Of a stretch of 64,000 bases of DNA, positions 1 through 10,960 are shown piece after piece. How positions within the stretch are numbered: the stretch's first letter is position 1; every line of letters begins with the position of its first letter. The notes under the pieces were generated by a model. The model was given only the letters and a program-made list of their open reading frames with translations, did no database searches and was not told the origin of the DNA. Source of the stretch: Saitoella complicata NRRL Y-17804 (lineage: Eukaryota; Ascomycota; Saitoellomycetes; Saitoellales; Saitoellaceae). The position numbers and the translations under genes were made by a program. The DNA is taken from the NCBI RefSeq assembly GCF_001661265.1, contig NW_017567008.1, positions 1-64,000 of the forward strand, read 5' to 3'.

Positions 1-57
<57 letters not shown>
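1..57 (+). rRNA. 18S rRNA, 3' end only
   Basis: The window opens with the universal 3' end of fungal small-subunit rRNA (AAGTCGTAACAAGG, GTAGGTGAACCTGC, ending GGAAGGATCATTA). Only the last 57 bases are present because the window starts inside the gene. Confidence 0.97.
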
Positions 58-250
58 TTGAAATGCTGCTTCGGTGGCCAATAAACACACACCTTGTGAA
101 CCTATCCAGTTGCTTTGGCAGTGCCATCGGCGTCAAAACCGACTTGGAGGGAGGCTTCGGCCGAACTTCGGGAGCGCCTGCCACATATCAAACCCAGTTT
201 TATATTTGCAGTCTGAAACAAAATGCTCGAAAGAGCGACCAAAAGAAACA
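58..250 (+). other. Internal transcribed spacer 1
   Basis: This is the spacer between the 18S end and the 5.8S start. It contains no coding signal; short open frames across it are chance. Its length of about 190 bases is normal for fungi. Confidence 0.93.
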
Positions 251-407
251 AAACTTTCAACAATGGATCTCTTGGCTCCCACATCGATGAAGAACGCAGC
301 GAAATGCGATACGTAATGTGAATTGCAGAATTCAGTGAATCATCGAATCTTTGAACGCACATTGCGCTCCCTGGTATTCCGGGGAGCATGCCTGTTTGAG
401 CATCATT
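251..407 (+). rRNA. 5.8S rRNA
   Basis: Complete 5.8S gene with the usual landmarks: AACTTTCAACAATGGATCTC at the start, GATGAAGAACGCAGC, GAATTGCAGAATTCAGTGAA, and the 3' part TTTGAACGCACATTGCGC. The length of about 157 bases is standard. The variants CTCCCACATCGATG and GCGCTCCCTGGTATTCCGGG look more like early-diverging fungi than Dikarya; that reading is from memory. Confidence 0.96.
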
Positions 408-821
408 AAGAACCTCAAGCGAAAGCTTGGTTTTGGTCTTGCGCGGTTCGCCGTGCTGGTAGACTTACTTCTGAAGACCTTTGTGGAAAACTGTACGTAT
501 GTCCCAGCTGCCTGGGGTTGGGCCACGTCGCGTAGGGGTCGTGAAGTCGGTACGCGTACGAGGTGGGCAGACAGTATCTGAACTGACGGTGATGGACAGC
601 AGACCATACGACGAAGGGTATGACGAGCAGGGAATGCGAACAATCAACGGGGTTTTCGAATTCGTACGTTGTATATAGTCGTCGCCTCGAACTTTAAACT
701 CGTACGTAATTGACAAGACCCGCCAGCGCCGCCGTATAGCCCCTGTTGCGCCACGCCAGCACCGCGGATTCCAAACACTCACACCAAAGCCGAGCAACTG
801 GACTCCCATACAATTATCGTC
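408..821 (+). other. ITS2 start running into non-rDNA sequence
   Basis: ITS2 begins after the 5.8S gene, but no 28S start (the conserved GACCTCA...GGTAGGA and GAACTTAAGCAT blocks) follows before SEC22 at 822. Somewhere between about 480 and 820 the rDNA stops and ordinary promoter-like sequence begins. The exact junction cannot be placed by eye. Confidence 0.7.
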
Positions 822-1643
822 ATGGTCTTATCAACAACAATTGCACGTCTGTTAGACGGTACGCGCCTCTCCACTCCGTTCACGGCTCTTTCCACAATCG
901 AAGCGGTTGGTTGGCTGACGATGAGCTGTTTGCAAGTACAGGTCTCCCGCTCGCTGCGTCCGTGGAGGATCAATCCGAAGAGGAAAAGTTGGCCGAATAC
1001 AAGAAGCAGGCAAAACTTGTCATCAGACAGCTGAACGACCAAAGCGAAACGCGAGCGTCGATTGAGTCTGGTGCTTATCTGTTACAGTATGTGACCACCC
1101 TGCCATGTCCGCTGCGCTATGGATCGCTGACTTCTGGACCTGCATCATAGTTATCTAATTGATCAAGGCATCGTCTATTTGGTTATCGCCAACAAGTCTT
1201 ACCCCCGCGCCCTCGCATTTTCCTTCCTCTCCGACCTCGCCTCCGAATTTACAACATCCTACCCCCCCTCACAAACCGCCGACCCCCGCCTCCGACCATA
1301 CGCCTTTGTCGCCTTCGACACATTCATGCAAAAAACCAAACGCGTCTACGCAGACCCCAGAGCCTTCCAAGAACACGGCGGTGGCACAAAAGGCGGCTTG
1401 GATCAATTGGAGAGTGAGTTGAAGGATGTGCAGAGAGTTATGACGAAGAATATTGAGGACTTGCTCTATCGGGGGGATAGTCTCAATCGGATGAGTGATT
1501 TGAGTAGTTCGCTGAGGGATGAGAGTAAAAGGTATCGGAAGAAGGCGAGGGATATTAATTTGGAGGCGATGTTGAGGCAGTATGGACCAATTGGTGCGAT
1601 AGTGTTGTTCGTGCTGTTCATCTTCTGGTGGAGGTTTTTCTGA
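822..1643 (+). CDS. SEC22: SEC22-like longin R-SNARE
   Basis: ER-Golgi R-SNARE that pairs with Q-SNAREs on COPI and COPII vesicles. I read three exons, 822-858, 942-1086 and 1151-1643, giving 224 residues, close to the usual 214-215. Splicing rebuilds family text: MVLSTTIARLLDGLPLAAS at the start of the longin domain, then YLIDQGIVYLVIANKSYPR and FDTFMQKTKRVYADPR. The SNARE motif follows (LDQLESELKDVQRVM, NIEDLLYRGDSLN, with the zero-layer arginine in LLYRG) and a C-terminal membrane anchor ends in FIFWWRFF. Donors are GTACGC and GTATGT. The domain order and tail-anchored end leave little doubt. It is the first gene after the broken rDNA unit. Confidence 0.95.
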
Positions 1644-2052
1644 GTGATACGACAGTATGGGGTACGACGGGGATTGATTGGGATGGGGTTCGAGTAATGG
1701 AGTTTGCAAAAGAAGGAGGGCTCGTGAGGAGCCCGGTGAGCTTGAGTCGTCCTGAGCAGCACACTGGGGACGGTGCCACGATATGGAGAAACACGATACT
1801 CCTGGTACTCCAGGAGACAAGAACAAGAATATCTAGTACGAGGAGAAAGATTCGTTCTCGTACCATACCCAAGCCAACTTGCAGGCATCCCTCCCTCACG
1901 TGATTGCGTATGACGACAGGCTGTACGCTACGTCGATAACCCTGATAACGAGCAAGTACGACGAACAACCAGATACGGCTTGAGAGAGTGAAATCAATTT
2001 CAACCCGCCAAAGCAACATAGACGAGTCAGAAGAATCAACGTATCATCGATC
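1644..2052. other. Intergenic, SEC22 to the GAP gene
   Basis: The 3' flank of SEC22 and the upstream region of the next gene. Short frames here have no family resemblance. I see no RNA gene or repeat. Confidence 0.6.
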
Positions 2053-4813
2053 ATGTCCCTCGACGGCGAGGATTACGACATCCTCCCCTCCCTCCCCTCA
2101 ACTCCCTCCAACGGCATCAAGCTTCTCTTCAGCAAGAGCAAAGTCTACGTTCATCCAACCTCTCGCAGTAAGGACAACGTCCCCGGCTTCAGCGCTTTGC
2201 AATCACGACCGAGTACCAAGCCCACGCCTGCTCGTACCGGCCTGGGAGCAGTGGCCACCGACGCAGCGGTAAGGGACGAAATCTACCTAAGCTGGGTCCC
2301 AGAAAGCGTCCTACAAAAACAGAAAAGCGAGGAGTATGAAGCCTACCTCGCTGTCGAATCTCGAACCGACACCGATTCGCCGGCCACTCGCTCAATCCAG
2401 GCATCCACCATCACGAACGAACAATACGCCTTTTCCATCCCCGTCTCCTCAATTTACTCCATTCTCGTTCGTCCACCCAATCTAGGATGGTGGTTCGGGA
2501 GTTTGGTAGTTAGTACTCGTGATGGAATCACCTACCCCGCGTTGTTCTTCCATGACGATGAGTGTCAGAGTACCATCCTCCAACGCAAACGCCGTCAAAA
2601 GGAATCGTTTGATCCATTTGCTTCAGACAACGGTGTCGTATTTTGGGGTGGAGACGAGGTTTTGAGGTGGATTAGGAGGTATGCGAGGGTTGAGAGGAGT
2701 ACCGTCGAACCACAGTTGTACCTAATCGACCCCGAATCGGCGGATGTCTTGAGTCTCAGTACGAGGCCGACCGTGACCACAAAGAAAGCTGTGGGCGGGG
2801 GCGGTGAGATGAAACCCCTTGTTGCGACGTTGAAGGAGGCTAGGTGGGGCTTGTTATCGACGTTTGCGAAGGTCACGAGTAAGGCGAGGCAACTCCTCGA
2901 ATCGAACAAAACCTTGGCCGAGAGTTTGCCGACGCCTGTGCAGGAGCTTTTGGGACATAGTCCTGAGGCGAGGAGGGTTGTAGAGGAGTTTGAGCAGGCG
3001 AGGTTGTATCTTGCGAAATGGGCCCAGGGCATCCATGAACGTGAGGAGAGGGCACAGATGCAGCAGACAACGAGGGTTTGGGGTGTCGAGGAAGTTGATG
3101 CGGATGATTTGGGCGAGGTTGGTGGCGCTTTTGAGTTGGTTCGCCTCGGCGACGTGGAGGATGAGGAAAGAGATGGTGATCGTGACCAAGTTAAACCTGT
3201 CACGAAGGAAGTGTGGGAGGGTTTCTTCGATCATACCGGACGTTTGATGGTTACGGTCCGCGAAGTGAAGCGCGCTATATTCTATGGGGTATGTTGATAA
3301 TTCTACCTTCGACACATTCAAATTGCTGACGATTGTGCAACATACAGGGTCTCGAAGATGACGTACGTTCAGATGCGTGGATGTTCCTGTTGGGCGTTTA
3401 CCCGTGGGACTCCTCTTCCGATGAGCGTAAAGCCATCATGGCGAGTAAGCGGGATGAATACGAGAGGCTGAAGGGTAGGGCGTGGTGTCGTGCCAACGGC
3501 GTCGACGTCGATGGACACGTCCCCACCGAAGAGGAAAAGCTCGCGTTGGTGGAAGAACGACACAGAATTGGTATGGTTTCCTTGACCCGCTCTCCTCGAG
3601 TACCCGGCCAATACTGATCTCCAGAAAATGCAGAAAAAGACGTCCACCGCACTGATCGTACACGGGACTTATTCCAAGCTGAGGATCTCCCGAATCCGCA
3701 CTATGGAGAGGAAGAGGGCAGTGGACATGAGAAGACGAATGTTCACATGGAAGCTTGTAAGGAGATTTTGGTGGCGTATCATGAGTATAACCCCACTTTG
3801 GGTTACGTGCAAGGTCGTGTGCTCAAATGAGCTGTGCAAAAGACACGGACTGACTGGAACATTACAGGTATGAGTGATTTGCTGAGTCCTGTCTACGTGA
3901 TCCTCGGAGACGAGGCCGCTTCTTTTTGGGCGTTCGTTGGGTTTATGGAGAGGATGGTATGTTGAAACACGCATTGTCAAGATACCGAAGCTGAACAGCG
4001 TCTGGTGAATGTAGCAACCCAACTTCTTGCGCGACCAAAGTGGCATGAGGAGGCAGTTGGTCGTTTTGGACCAACTCGTGCAGTTGATGGAGCCGAAGTT
4101 GTATAAGCATCTGGGTAAGTTACTGAAAGTCATCATGTTGCAACGTGCTGACCCGTAACCTACAGAGAAAGCTGACTCGACCAACTTCTTCTTCTTCTTT
4201 AGGAGCTTGTTAGTCTGGTTCAAGCGAGAGTTTGAGTGGCACGACGTGCTTCGTTTGTGGGAGGTACGCTGATGTCTTTGCATTTTCGCATTTGACAAAG
4301 TGTTTACAACGATCGGCATACAGGTTCTTTGGACAGATTTTAGGAGCAAGGAGTACCACCTCTTCTTCGCATTTGCTGTGTTGGAGAGGAACAAGGATGC
4401 CATCATGGGTACGGTGGTCTTTAGCGACGTGGACGGGATTTAGGGAGCTGATAATTCGCTACAGACAACCTGCAACGCTTTGATGAGATACTGAAGTACA
4501 GTAAGTTTCAAACCCGTCTGGTTTTTTGAAGAAGGATGTGCTAATTAAACTTGCAGTGAACGACCTCTCCATGAACATCGACCTCGAGCTCACCCTTCGC
4601 CGTGCGGATGTCCTCTTCACGCGTTTCCAACGCACAGTCGAGGCTATCGATCTCAAGCGAGCTGAGCAAGAGAGGGACTCTAGCAGTGGTTTGAGAAGGA
4701 GGTTGCCAGCCGGCGAGGCGAATACGAGTGGCACCGGTGAGAGCGAAACGGCGCAGGAGGCTGTTAAGTTGCCTGTCATTACGGAAGGGTTGAGGGGGTT
4801 GTTGGCGAAGTAA
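2053..4813 (+). CDS. GYP7: Gyp7/TBC1D15-like Rab GTPase-activating protein
   Basis: TBC-domain GAP of the Gyp7 type, expected to act on vacuolar or endosomal Rab proteins such as Ypt7. Nine exons can be traced: 2053-3288, 3348-3570, 3625-3813, 3868-3956, 4015-4114, 4166-4263, 4324-4408, 4465-4500, 4557-4813. They keep frame and give 770 residues. The N-terminal half holds the Gyp7-type lipid- or Rab-binding region (IKLLFSKSKVYVHP, ILVRPPNLGWWFGSLV). The TBC domain runs from VKRAIFYGGLEDDVR to the end. It shows the arginine finger (EKDVHRTDR) and the glutamine finger (TLGYVQGMSDLLSP), both required for dual-finger catalysis. Late text (FRSLLVWFKREFEWHDVLRL) is also typical. The exact target Rab is inferred. 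Confidence 0.93.
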
Positions 4814-5038
4814 GAAGATGGTAGGTGGGGATTTGTAGGCTATAATTGGATGGGTATGGGTTATCTGGGCTGCTGTGGGAGTTATCGAATTGTTTGATTT
4901 CACACGAATCCGGAGGATGGTGTTCACACTTTCCATCGCGTTGCCGTCTGCCAAGATTACCACGAAACAGAACTTACCACGTAAAATAAGCTTGCCCTTG
5001 AGTTTCATCTACTTGACGGTCAGTAACGCTAATCATCA

Positions 5039-7590
5039 GGTAGTAGTAGTAATAGTAGTACTTGTAAACCGAATATTGCTCTAAGGCGATCCAGTATGGC
5101 CAATGAAAGTACGACGCTATCGTACAGAAACGGCAAACAAAACTTGAGTACAAGTCATCCCAGTGGGGCGTATCGCTGACTGTAAAGAAATGTTTTAAGT
5201 GGCGAAAGTGATGTGTGCCCCTGCTCGGGGACGGTTGGAAGATAACAGGCTCAACCCGTTCCTCCCAGAGCTTCCTCGTCGGCGACTCTGTTGACTTTGA
5301 TAAGGAATGATCTGAGGGGACCCAGAACTTCCTTGGACTTGGAAGATATGAGTTTATCGAAGAAGCTACGTCTGTCGTTTGTGAGTACGAATTCCTCCCA
5401 GTAAAGGCTCAAGTCCTCGATCTTCCCATGAGGACCCTCCGCTGCTCATCTAACAGAGGACATTCCATAATCGCATGGAATTCGTCTTCGATCTTGAGGT
5501 TATTGCCGTCATGGTTGCATTGTTGACAAATCCTGAGCTCTCAAGGGATAAGTGGATGTTGATTGCGGCCTCTTTGTATTCCAAGGTTGTGGGCTGAGAA
5601 TCGAAGTCTGGCGTGCGCACGAGCTTGTCGAAAGTGAAGGTACGTGTATGGTTGAGGACGGAGAGAGTTGTTGGTTGGCCGGTTAACATGGTCTGGGTGG
5701 GTGCGCAGGAACTGTAGTCTGGAGGATTTCTCAATCCTGTCGTGGTAGTCTGAGTGCCTTTTCTGTGTCATGCGTTCATGTAGTCGGGGGGCGAGGTGAG
5801 AGAATGTTGTCATGGCGTCGATGTCGGGGAATGGTTGACATGCGACATGAAGTTGACCATACCAACACCATTTCTTCCCATTCTGCCAGAGTTGTTGTGG
5901 CTGTAGATAAGCTTTCCATACCAGGTGATTTGGTCCCACATCGTTCTGAAGGTAGTCGTGGTATTTTAGGGCATGGTGAATTCGTTGATGAGAGAGTGGG
6001 AGTTTGCCAAGATTGTGGTACAGAGGTCATAGATCTGGGTGAGATACCTAGAGCAATCCGAGGGTCATTTTTGTGAAAGGTATCATACTCCTTCTGCGCC
6101 CAGGACCAGTGGAAGGAGGCTTTGGCACCAAAGATAAGGTAGTGTTCAATGTTCGCATGGTGGAGGTTGATCTGCTTTTTGGATGGAAGACGACCTATCA
6201 CATGCCTGCATGCCTGCAAGAGGTTGAAGGCTCTGCGAGCAACGGGGAGACCAAATTGACAGTGCGACTTTTGGTACCATAGTCCACCATGGGAGGTAGA
6301 GAAACCATGTAATCAAATTTGTCCACAACTTTGAATGCTAGACCACCTGGTGATGTCTGTTTGTGTACCTGTCGAGAACGAGAGCACTCGAGACTTGGTA
6401 GAACTGATCAGGAGTCACCAGCGAGAACAGAATTTCCAAAGAGAGTTGACAAGTTCCTGGGAAGCATTCTCGTCGTGGGCCAATAGTGAGACGTCGTCGG
6501 CCAGCATAAGGCAGGGGACTGGGGTATCCATGAGTATTGGAGCTCCAGTGGAGGGTATATAAGTCGGTTTCGAGATCAGTGAAGAAGAGTGCGAAGAGGG
6601 TTGGTGAGATGGGGTCACCTTGGATAACACCATGGTCGAAGTCGAAGCAGTCGGAATACCTAGATCTGGAGCGGATGGCACGAGAGGTGCTGCAATAGAG
6701 AGCTTCAATAGCCCATATAACCTTGCCAGAACCTCCCATCATCCTAACCTTGGCCATCAAGAGAGCTCGGTCCAATGTGTCGAACGCCTTCACAAGCTCA
6801 ATGAAAGCCATACGAAGTGGTTTCCTGGGTGCTCGGGCTGGTTCTCGAAGTACGCGAATCAAAAAGATGTTGTCCATTGTCTGTCTGCCTTTCCCGAACC
6901 CCTTCTGAGATTCTGTGAGAATTCACTCTGCCCACTCCGCAGGCGCATATTGAGGAGGGCGGTGTATACCTTTTGCACAATCAAGTGAAGAGTGATCCCA
7001 CGGTAGTTGGCAGGATCCGTCAAATCACCTTTCTTGGGAATAGGCACAATGACGCCAATATCCCAGGCTTTGGGAGAGTGTCCTTCGACGAGGAGAGAGT
7101 TGTAGAAGTTGAGGAGGTTGAAGGAGGAGATGGAGCGCAACTGATCAAGTTCAACCTTGTTCAAGTCACTTGAGGATGAGCCTTTCCTTGAGCTGAGAGC
7201 TTTTTCCATCACCTCAGGGGTGAAAGGAGTGTCCAAACAAGTAGGGTCAACTCTCTGAGTTGCAGTTTGGGAGTAAAGAGGAACTGTTGCCGGAAAAGAT
7301 TGTCAAAAGAATCACTTGCAATCCCAGATAGCAGGTTTTGAAAGATTGTTGCAAGGGTTTCTTCATCGACCTGAATCTTTTTGGAAGGTCGTGTTTGATA
7401 AAGTCTGCCAACTGCACCACCTTCCGGCCAGATTGGCCAAACTGAGCAAGACCAAAGACTCCCTGCCCCACGGAGGCACATCCAACAGACCGGCCGAAGA
7501 AGGCGACGGGCCAGTCCAATCATCACAAAACTGGGCTAAGCGTTCCACCAAGACTTTGAAATTGAACGGACCCGGTGGTACATAGCCTGG
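5039..7590 (-). mobile_element. LINE (non-LTR retrotransposon), 5'-truncated and degenerate
   Basis: Reverse-transcriptase text lies on the minus strand. In order it shows a linker (VDEETLATIFQNLL), RT block IPKKGDLTDPANYRGITL, FIELVKAFDTLDRALL, GVIQGDPISPTLFALFF, and the active-site region in its altered form LMLADDVSLLA. A C-terminal zinc-knuckle follows (CQQCNHDG...EDEFHAIMECP), and the frame ends at a stop at 5251-5253. The reading frame shifts several times (near 6860, 6700 and below 6300), so it is dead. About 190 bases after the stop the minus strand carries a (TAC)n-like run (plus-strand 5039-5061), which would fit a LINE tail. No endonuclease domain was recognised, and no target-site duplication was found. 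Insertion is just downstream of the Gyp7-like gene. Confidence 0.8.
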
Positions 7591-7599
7591 CAAACGATA

Positions 7600-8390
7600 T
7601 GGAAGTGAGGACAGTGAATCATGGCATGGACTTCATCCTCGACCACCTCAATGCCATACCCTAACCCGACCAATAGAACGTGCCACCTTGAAAGGCTGAT
7701 ATAGATATGGCTGATGGCGTAGGCGGCATGTGGGAGAGGGAGGGAGGGAGTAGTTGAAACAGGCGAAGACGGCTACTGGAACTGACTGCTTCATTGAAGT
7801 TGTGTAACACTGAATTGCGAAGGGCTTGGTGACCAAGGGACCCCAAGCTTGCTGCGAGCCGCGTCAAAAGCTTTGCGTACTATGTCTTAGCAGCACCAGC
7901 CTTGCCAGATTGAACCACCCCTGCAGACTCCATGAGTGCCTGAGAAACCAGGTGATCAGGACTCAGCACACGAGCATAATCAAAAAAACCTAGCTGTGAG
8001 GTGCAACAAGCGTCCAGAAGAGTTACTTTCACCAGAACCAAGAGACAAAACCTGATTGGGGGTGCAGCAGTGTAACCCAAGTGCCATACGCAGTACTCAT
8101 TGATAACCCCAAAATTAACTAACACCTTCGCCGAAGTGACGAGTCATATCGATATCGAAACACACTTCAAAGGCCCATAGCATATGCGGTTCAACATATG
8201 TCCTATAGAACTCCAGGAACTGAGATGGCTCCACCTGCCCAACAGCATTTCTCAATACATGAGCGCGGTCGTTCTGGAACAGCGCGCACTCCAGAATGGG
8301 GCAGTCCATCCAGCCCATATTGGAGTGCCATTCCAGAACGGCATACACCAAATTTCCTTGGCCCATTCTGGAACAGGCCAAGCCTTAAAT
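7600..8390 (-). mobile_element. Possible second LINE relic, C-terminal part
   Basis: Upstream of the main LINE on the same strand, broken frames read like the end of another LINE ORF: FLEFYRTYVEPHMLWAFEV near 8180, APPIRFCLLVLVKVTLLDAC near 8040, LAASLGSLGHQALRNSVL near 7830, and a zinc-knuckle-like stretch EDEVHAMIHCPHF near 7630. The order is that of RT thumb and C-terminal region. Stops and frame changes are frequent. It may instead be an older part of the same element. Confidence 0.4.
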
Positions 8391-8687
8391 CACCACAAAC
8401 TTATATTGTAGCTGCCCCCACCCTGTGCCCACCACCACAAAACACCACCAGAGTGCAAAATCTTCAGCCAAATCATGCAGGAAGTTATTTTACTCAGTTT
8501 CTGAACGTAAACGCATTGTGTTTGCGGGCCGTATTGAGCTTGAAAACTTTCACAGGAAAAAGCTTGAGCTGGGATAGACAGTTCTTGAGTTCGTGCGCCT
8601 GATCGATGAGGACCGTGAATTTGTCTGGATGTTCATACCTCGTCGCAAGTTGCATATTGTTTGATCTTTGCACAATCATATTGATAG

Positions 8688-9107
8688 TTACTGTCTTTTG
8701 GCGTTTTTGGGTCTGGTTTTGGGATATATTACAGGTTTAGGAGTGGATTCAATTTCACAGCAAGTCTTTAGAAAAGAAACAATGCCGAGTTCAACCTCGT
8801 GAAGGTTCTCCGCCTTATACTTCTCCCCACCTCCTTTGTACTCCTCAAAATTGGCATGTTCCAATATGGCACTCATATACGTACTTGCCGTTCCGGACCG
8901 GCGACCGTTTGGGAATGGGCACAACGCATGAAAGGCAGCCAATTCGCGAGCAGCTGCCTTGAGGCCCGTACGAGCCTGTTTGGATGAGGTGATGGAACGG
9001 ACCCTGCCTTTGTTCCCTGCACAAGTGCTTCCCCGGATTCCGAACGCTGAGGCCTGCGGTGCGACACCAGCCAGCCAGCTGAAGTACAAAGGACGACAAT
9101 CATGCAA
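8688..9107 (-). CDS. Hypothetical 139-residue frame, doubtful
   Basis: A single open frame on the minus strand, divergent from and overlapping by six bases the start of the ASXH gene. The peptide is basic and has no family I recognise. Its only support is length and position between the LINE debris and a real gene. It may be chance, since the ASXH promoter must lie here. Confidence 0.2.
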   Translation of the reverse strand: MHDCRPLYFSWLAGVAPQASAFGIRGSTCAGNKGRVRSITSSKQARTGLKAAARELAAFHALCPFPNGRRSGTASTYMSAILEHANFEEYKGGGEKYKAENLHEVELGIVSFLKTCCEIESTPKPVIYPKTRPKNAKRQ

Positions 9108-10748
9108 CCGCGATTTTCAGTCACTATTTCGCCAACGGCCTCGCCCAAGGCAACGAGGGTTCGTCAAATTCTACCAACCAATAACACTACCGGATCATCC
9201 AGCGTGACCACTGCCAACGACGATTTGATCGAACGGGAAACCAGCATGGGCAGAAAGGCAAAATCGAGCAGTCGCCAGAAGAAAGATGGAAAAGCAAATA
9301 AAGAAGAAGCTGATGTCGATGTTGATGGGATTGCGGATCAGATCGATGAGTCAAAGCCATCAGTAGAGCGTGACTCAACAATCCAATCACGGGAACAGCA
9401 GGAGGAAGGTAATGTCGCGCTGGCACGCAGCCTAGCCTCGGAGGAAGGCAATACTCGGTCTGCACCAACATTCAATGAGAAGGATTCTACCTTACAGTCA
9501 CGAGAGGGGGAAGATGAGGCCTTTGCGCGACAATCGGTCGCTGAGCAGGACGCAGAGTACGCACAACAGTCTAAAAGGAGACGTGGGAGACCGAAGGCCT
9601 CAGAGACAAAAGCGACTCCAAGACCAACAGCAGCTAAGAGGACTCGACGGAAGAGCACGAAGGCGAAATCACTGGAAGAAGACACCGTGGAATTCGACGA
9701 TGATGTGAAGGCATCTGCACCAGCACCAGCGTCGTCACCGCCTACTCGACGGTCTGGACGAGCGAGGACTACTACCAAACGCTCTTATAACGAAGATGAT
9801 GAAGACGACGAAGACGAATTGGTCGTCGACGACTCTGAGTCCACACCTGTTAAACCCTCGAAATTTCCTGCTTCAGCACCTTCGACCGCCAAGAAAAGAC
9901 GCGGCAAGGCCATTGTCAATATGGACACGACGCATCTTCTCACATCGGACAAGAGTCGATTGTTGGACGTCGACCTGCATGACATCATCAACCAAGAGAT
10001 GTGGGATATCCTGACGCCAGATCAAAAGGCGGAATGTCTGGCCCTTGTGCCCGATCTCGACCGAGTCTACCCACAAGACACCGACACCGACCCCCCAGAA
10101 AAATACCTATCCAAAGCCGACCTCATACCCTCCTTCTTCCAACGCAATCAATTTCTCCGCGAAGCAATCGCAGACTTTGTCGCCTGCCTCGAATCCGACG
10201 CCTACGGCAACGAAGCCCTCAAAACCGCCCTCGCAACCAACGAACAACGCAAACAGGGCAAATTCGACGCCTGGAAAGACCAGGAATTCGAGAGGTATTG
10301 GGGACAGAAGCAGAGGTTGGACTCGTATGCGGTGGCAGGGGATGCAAGGGGTGTGAGTTTTGCGGATGTGGTGAAGGCGAGTGGGGCGTGTGTTGGTGAT
10401 GTGTGGGTCTATCATAGGAGTTTCGGGAAGGGGAAGGGACGGGCTGCGATTCCGGTTCGAAAGGAAATCCACCTCATGGCTATCGATCCGCAGACATCGG
10501 CCCTGACATTCTCTGTCCCAGCTGGTGTACTTGAGTTACTCACCCCCGACGGACCTGCCCTGACTGTCGAGAACATCATCAGCGCTACCGGACTCGAAAC
10601 AGTGATTTTGGATATCGATAGTCGTACTACGAAGCAGACCAGACCGAACGGTAATGCGTGGAAACGCTTCAGGGTGAGGAGGCGGAACCAGGATTTGGGC
10701 TCGTTATTTGAGATTCGGCAGAGGGTTTGGGGAGGTTTGCAGGAATGA
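9102..10748 (+). CDS. ASXH (DEUBAD-like) domain chromatin protein
   Basis: Single exon of 548 residues. The first 270 residues are low-complexity, with AT-hook-like basic stretches (KRRRGRPKAS, RRSGRARTTTK) and acidic runs (EDDEDDEDELVVDDSE). A conserved block at about 275-375 follows (LLTSDKSRLLDVDLHDIIN, MWDILTPDQKAECLALVPD, RNQFLREAIADFVACLES). This matches the Asx homology/DEUBAD fold, which in animals binds and activates BAP1-type deubiquitinases in the PR-DUB complex that acts on H2A. A second ordered region ends the protein (VYHRSFGKGKGRAAIPV, WKRFRVRRRN). A nuclear role is inferred from family and composition. Translation may really start at the Met at residue 49 (MGRKAKSSS). It converges on the GAS2-domain gene. 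Confidence 0.75.
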   Translation: MQPRFSVTISPTASPKATRVRQILPTNNTTGSSSVTTANDDLIERETSMGRKAKSSSRQKKDGKANKEEADVDVDGIADQIDESKPSVERDSTIQSREQQEEGNVALARSLASEEGNTRSAPTFNEKDSTLQSREGEDEAFARQSVAEQDAEYAQQSKRRRGRPKASETKATPRPTAAKRTRRKSTKAKSLEEDTVEFDDDVKASAPAPASSPPTRRSGRARTTTKRSYNEDDEDDEDELVVDDSESTPVKPSKFPASAPSTAKKRRGKAIVNMDTTHLLTSDKSRLLDVDLHDIINQEMWDILTPDQKAECLALVPDLDRVYPQDTDTDPPEKYLSKADLIPSFFQRNQFLREAIADFVACLESDAYGNEALKTALATNEQRKQGKFDAWKDQEFERYWGQKQRLDSYAVAGDARGVSFADVVKASGACVGDVWVYHRSFGKGKGRAAIPVRKEIHLMAIDPQTSALTFSVPAGVLELLTPDGPALTVENIISATGLETVILDIDSRTTKQTRPNGNAWKRFRVRRRNQDLGSLFEIRQRVWGGLQE

Positions 10749-10960
10749 CGAGCAGTCTACGTGCGAGATGACTTGTGGAGTTAAGGTCCATATTTACTGG
10801 CCAAGGCGTTATACTGGTGATTGCTCAGTTGATACATACCCATTATTCCTATCCGTCGGTGAGCTGGGCAACCATGGCACACCCTGGAATGTGCATGATA
10901 CCATTTGCGCTTCAGTAGTGGGTGTTGGCCAATAGTTGTGATCTCGTCAACGCGAGCTAT

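Noticed and set aside
63-643. Several open frames across ITS1, 5.8S and ITS2
   Set aside because: Chance frames in rDNA.
8265-8375. Heat-shock-element-like TTCnnGAA repeats (TTCTGGAA, TTCCAGAA)
   Set aside because: They lie in decayed LINE sequence, far from any start codon, and are irregularly spaced.
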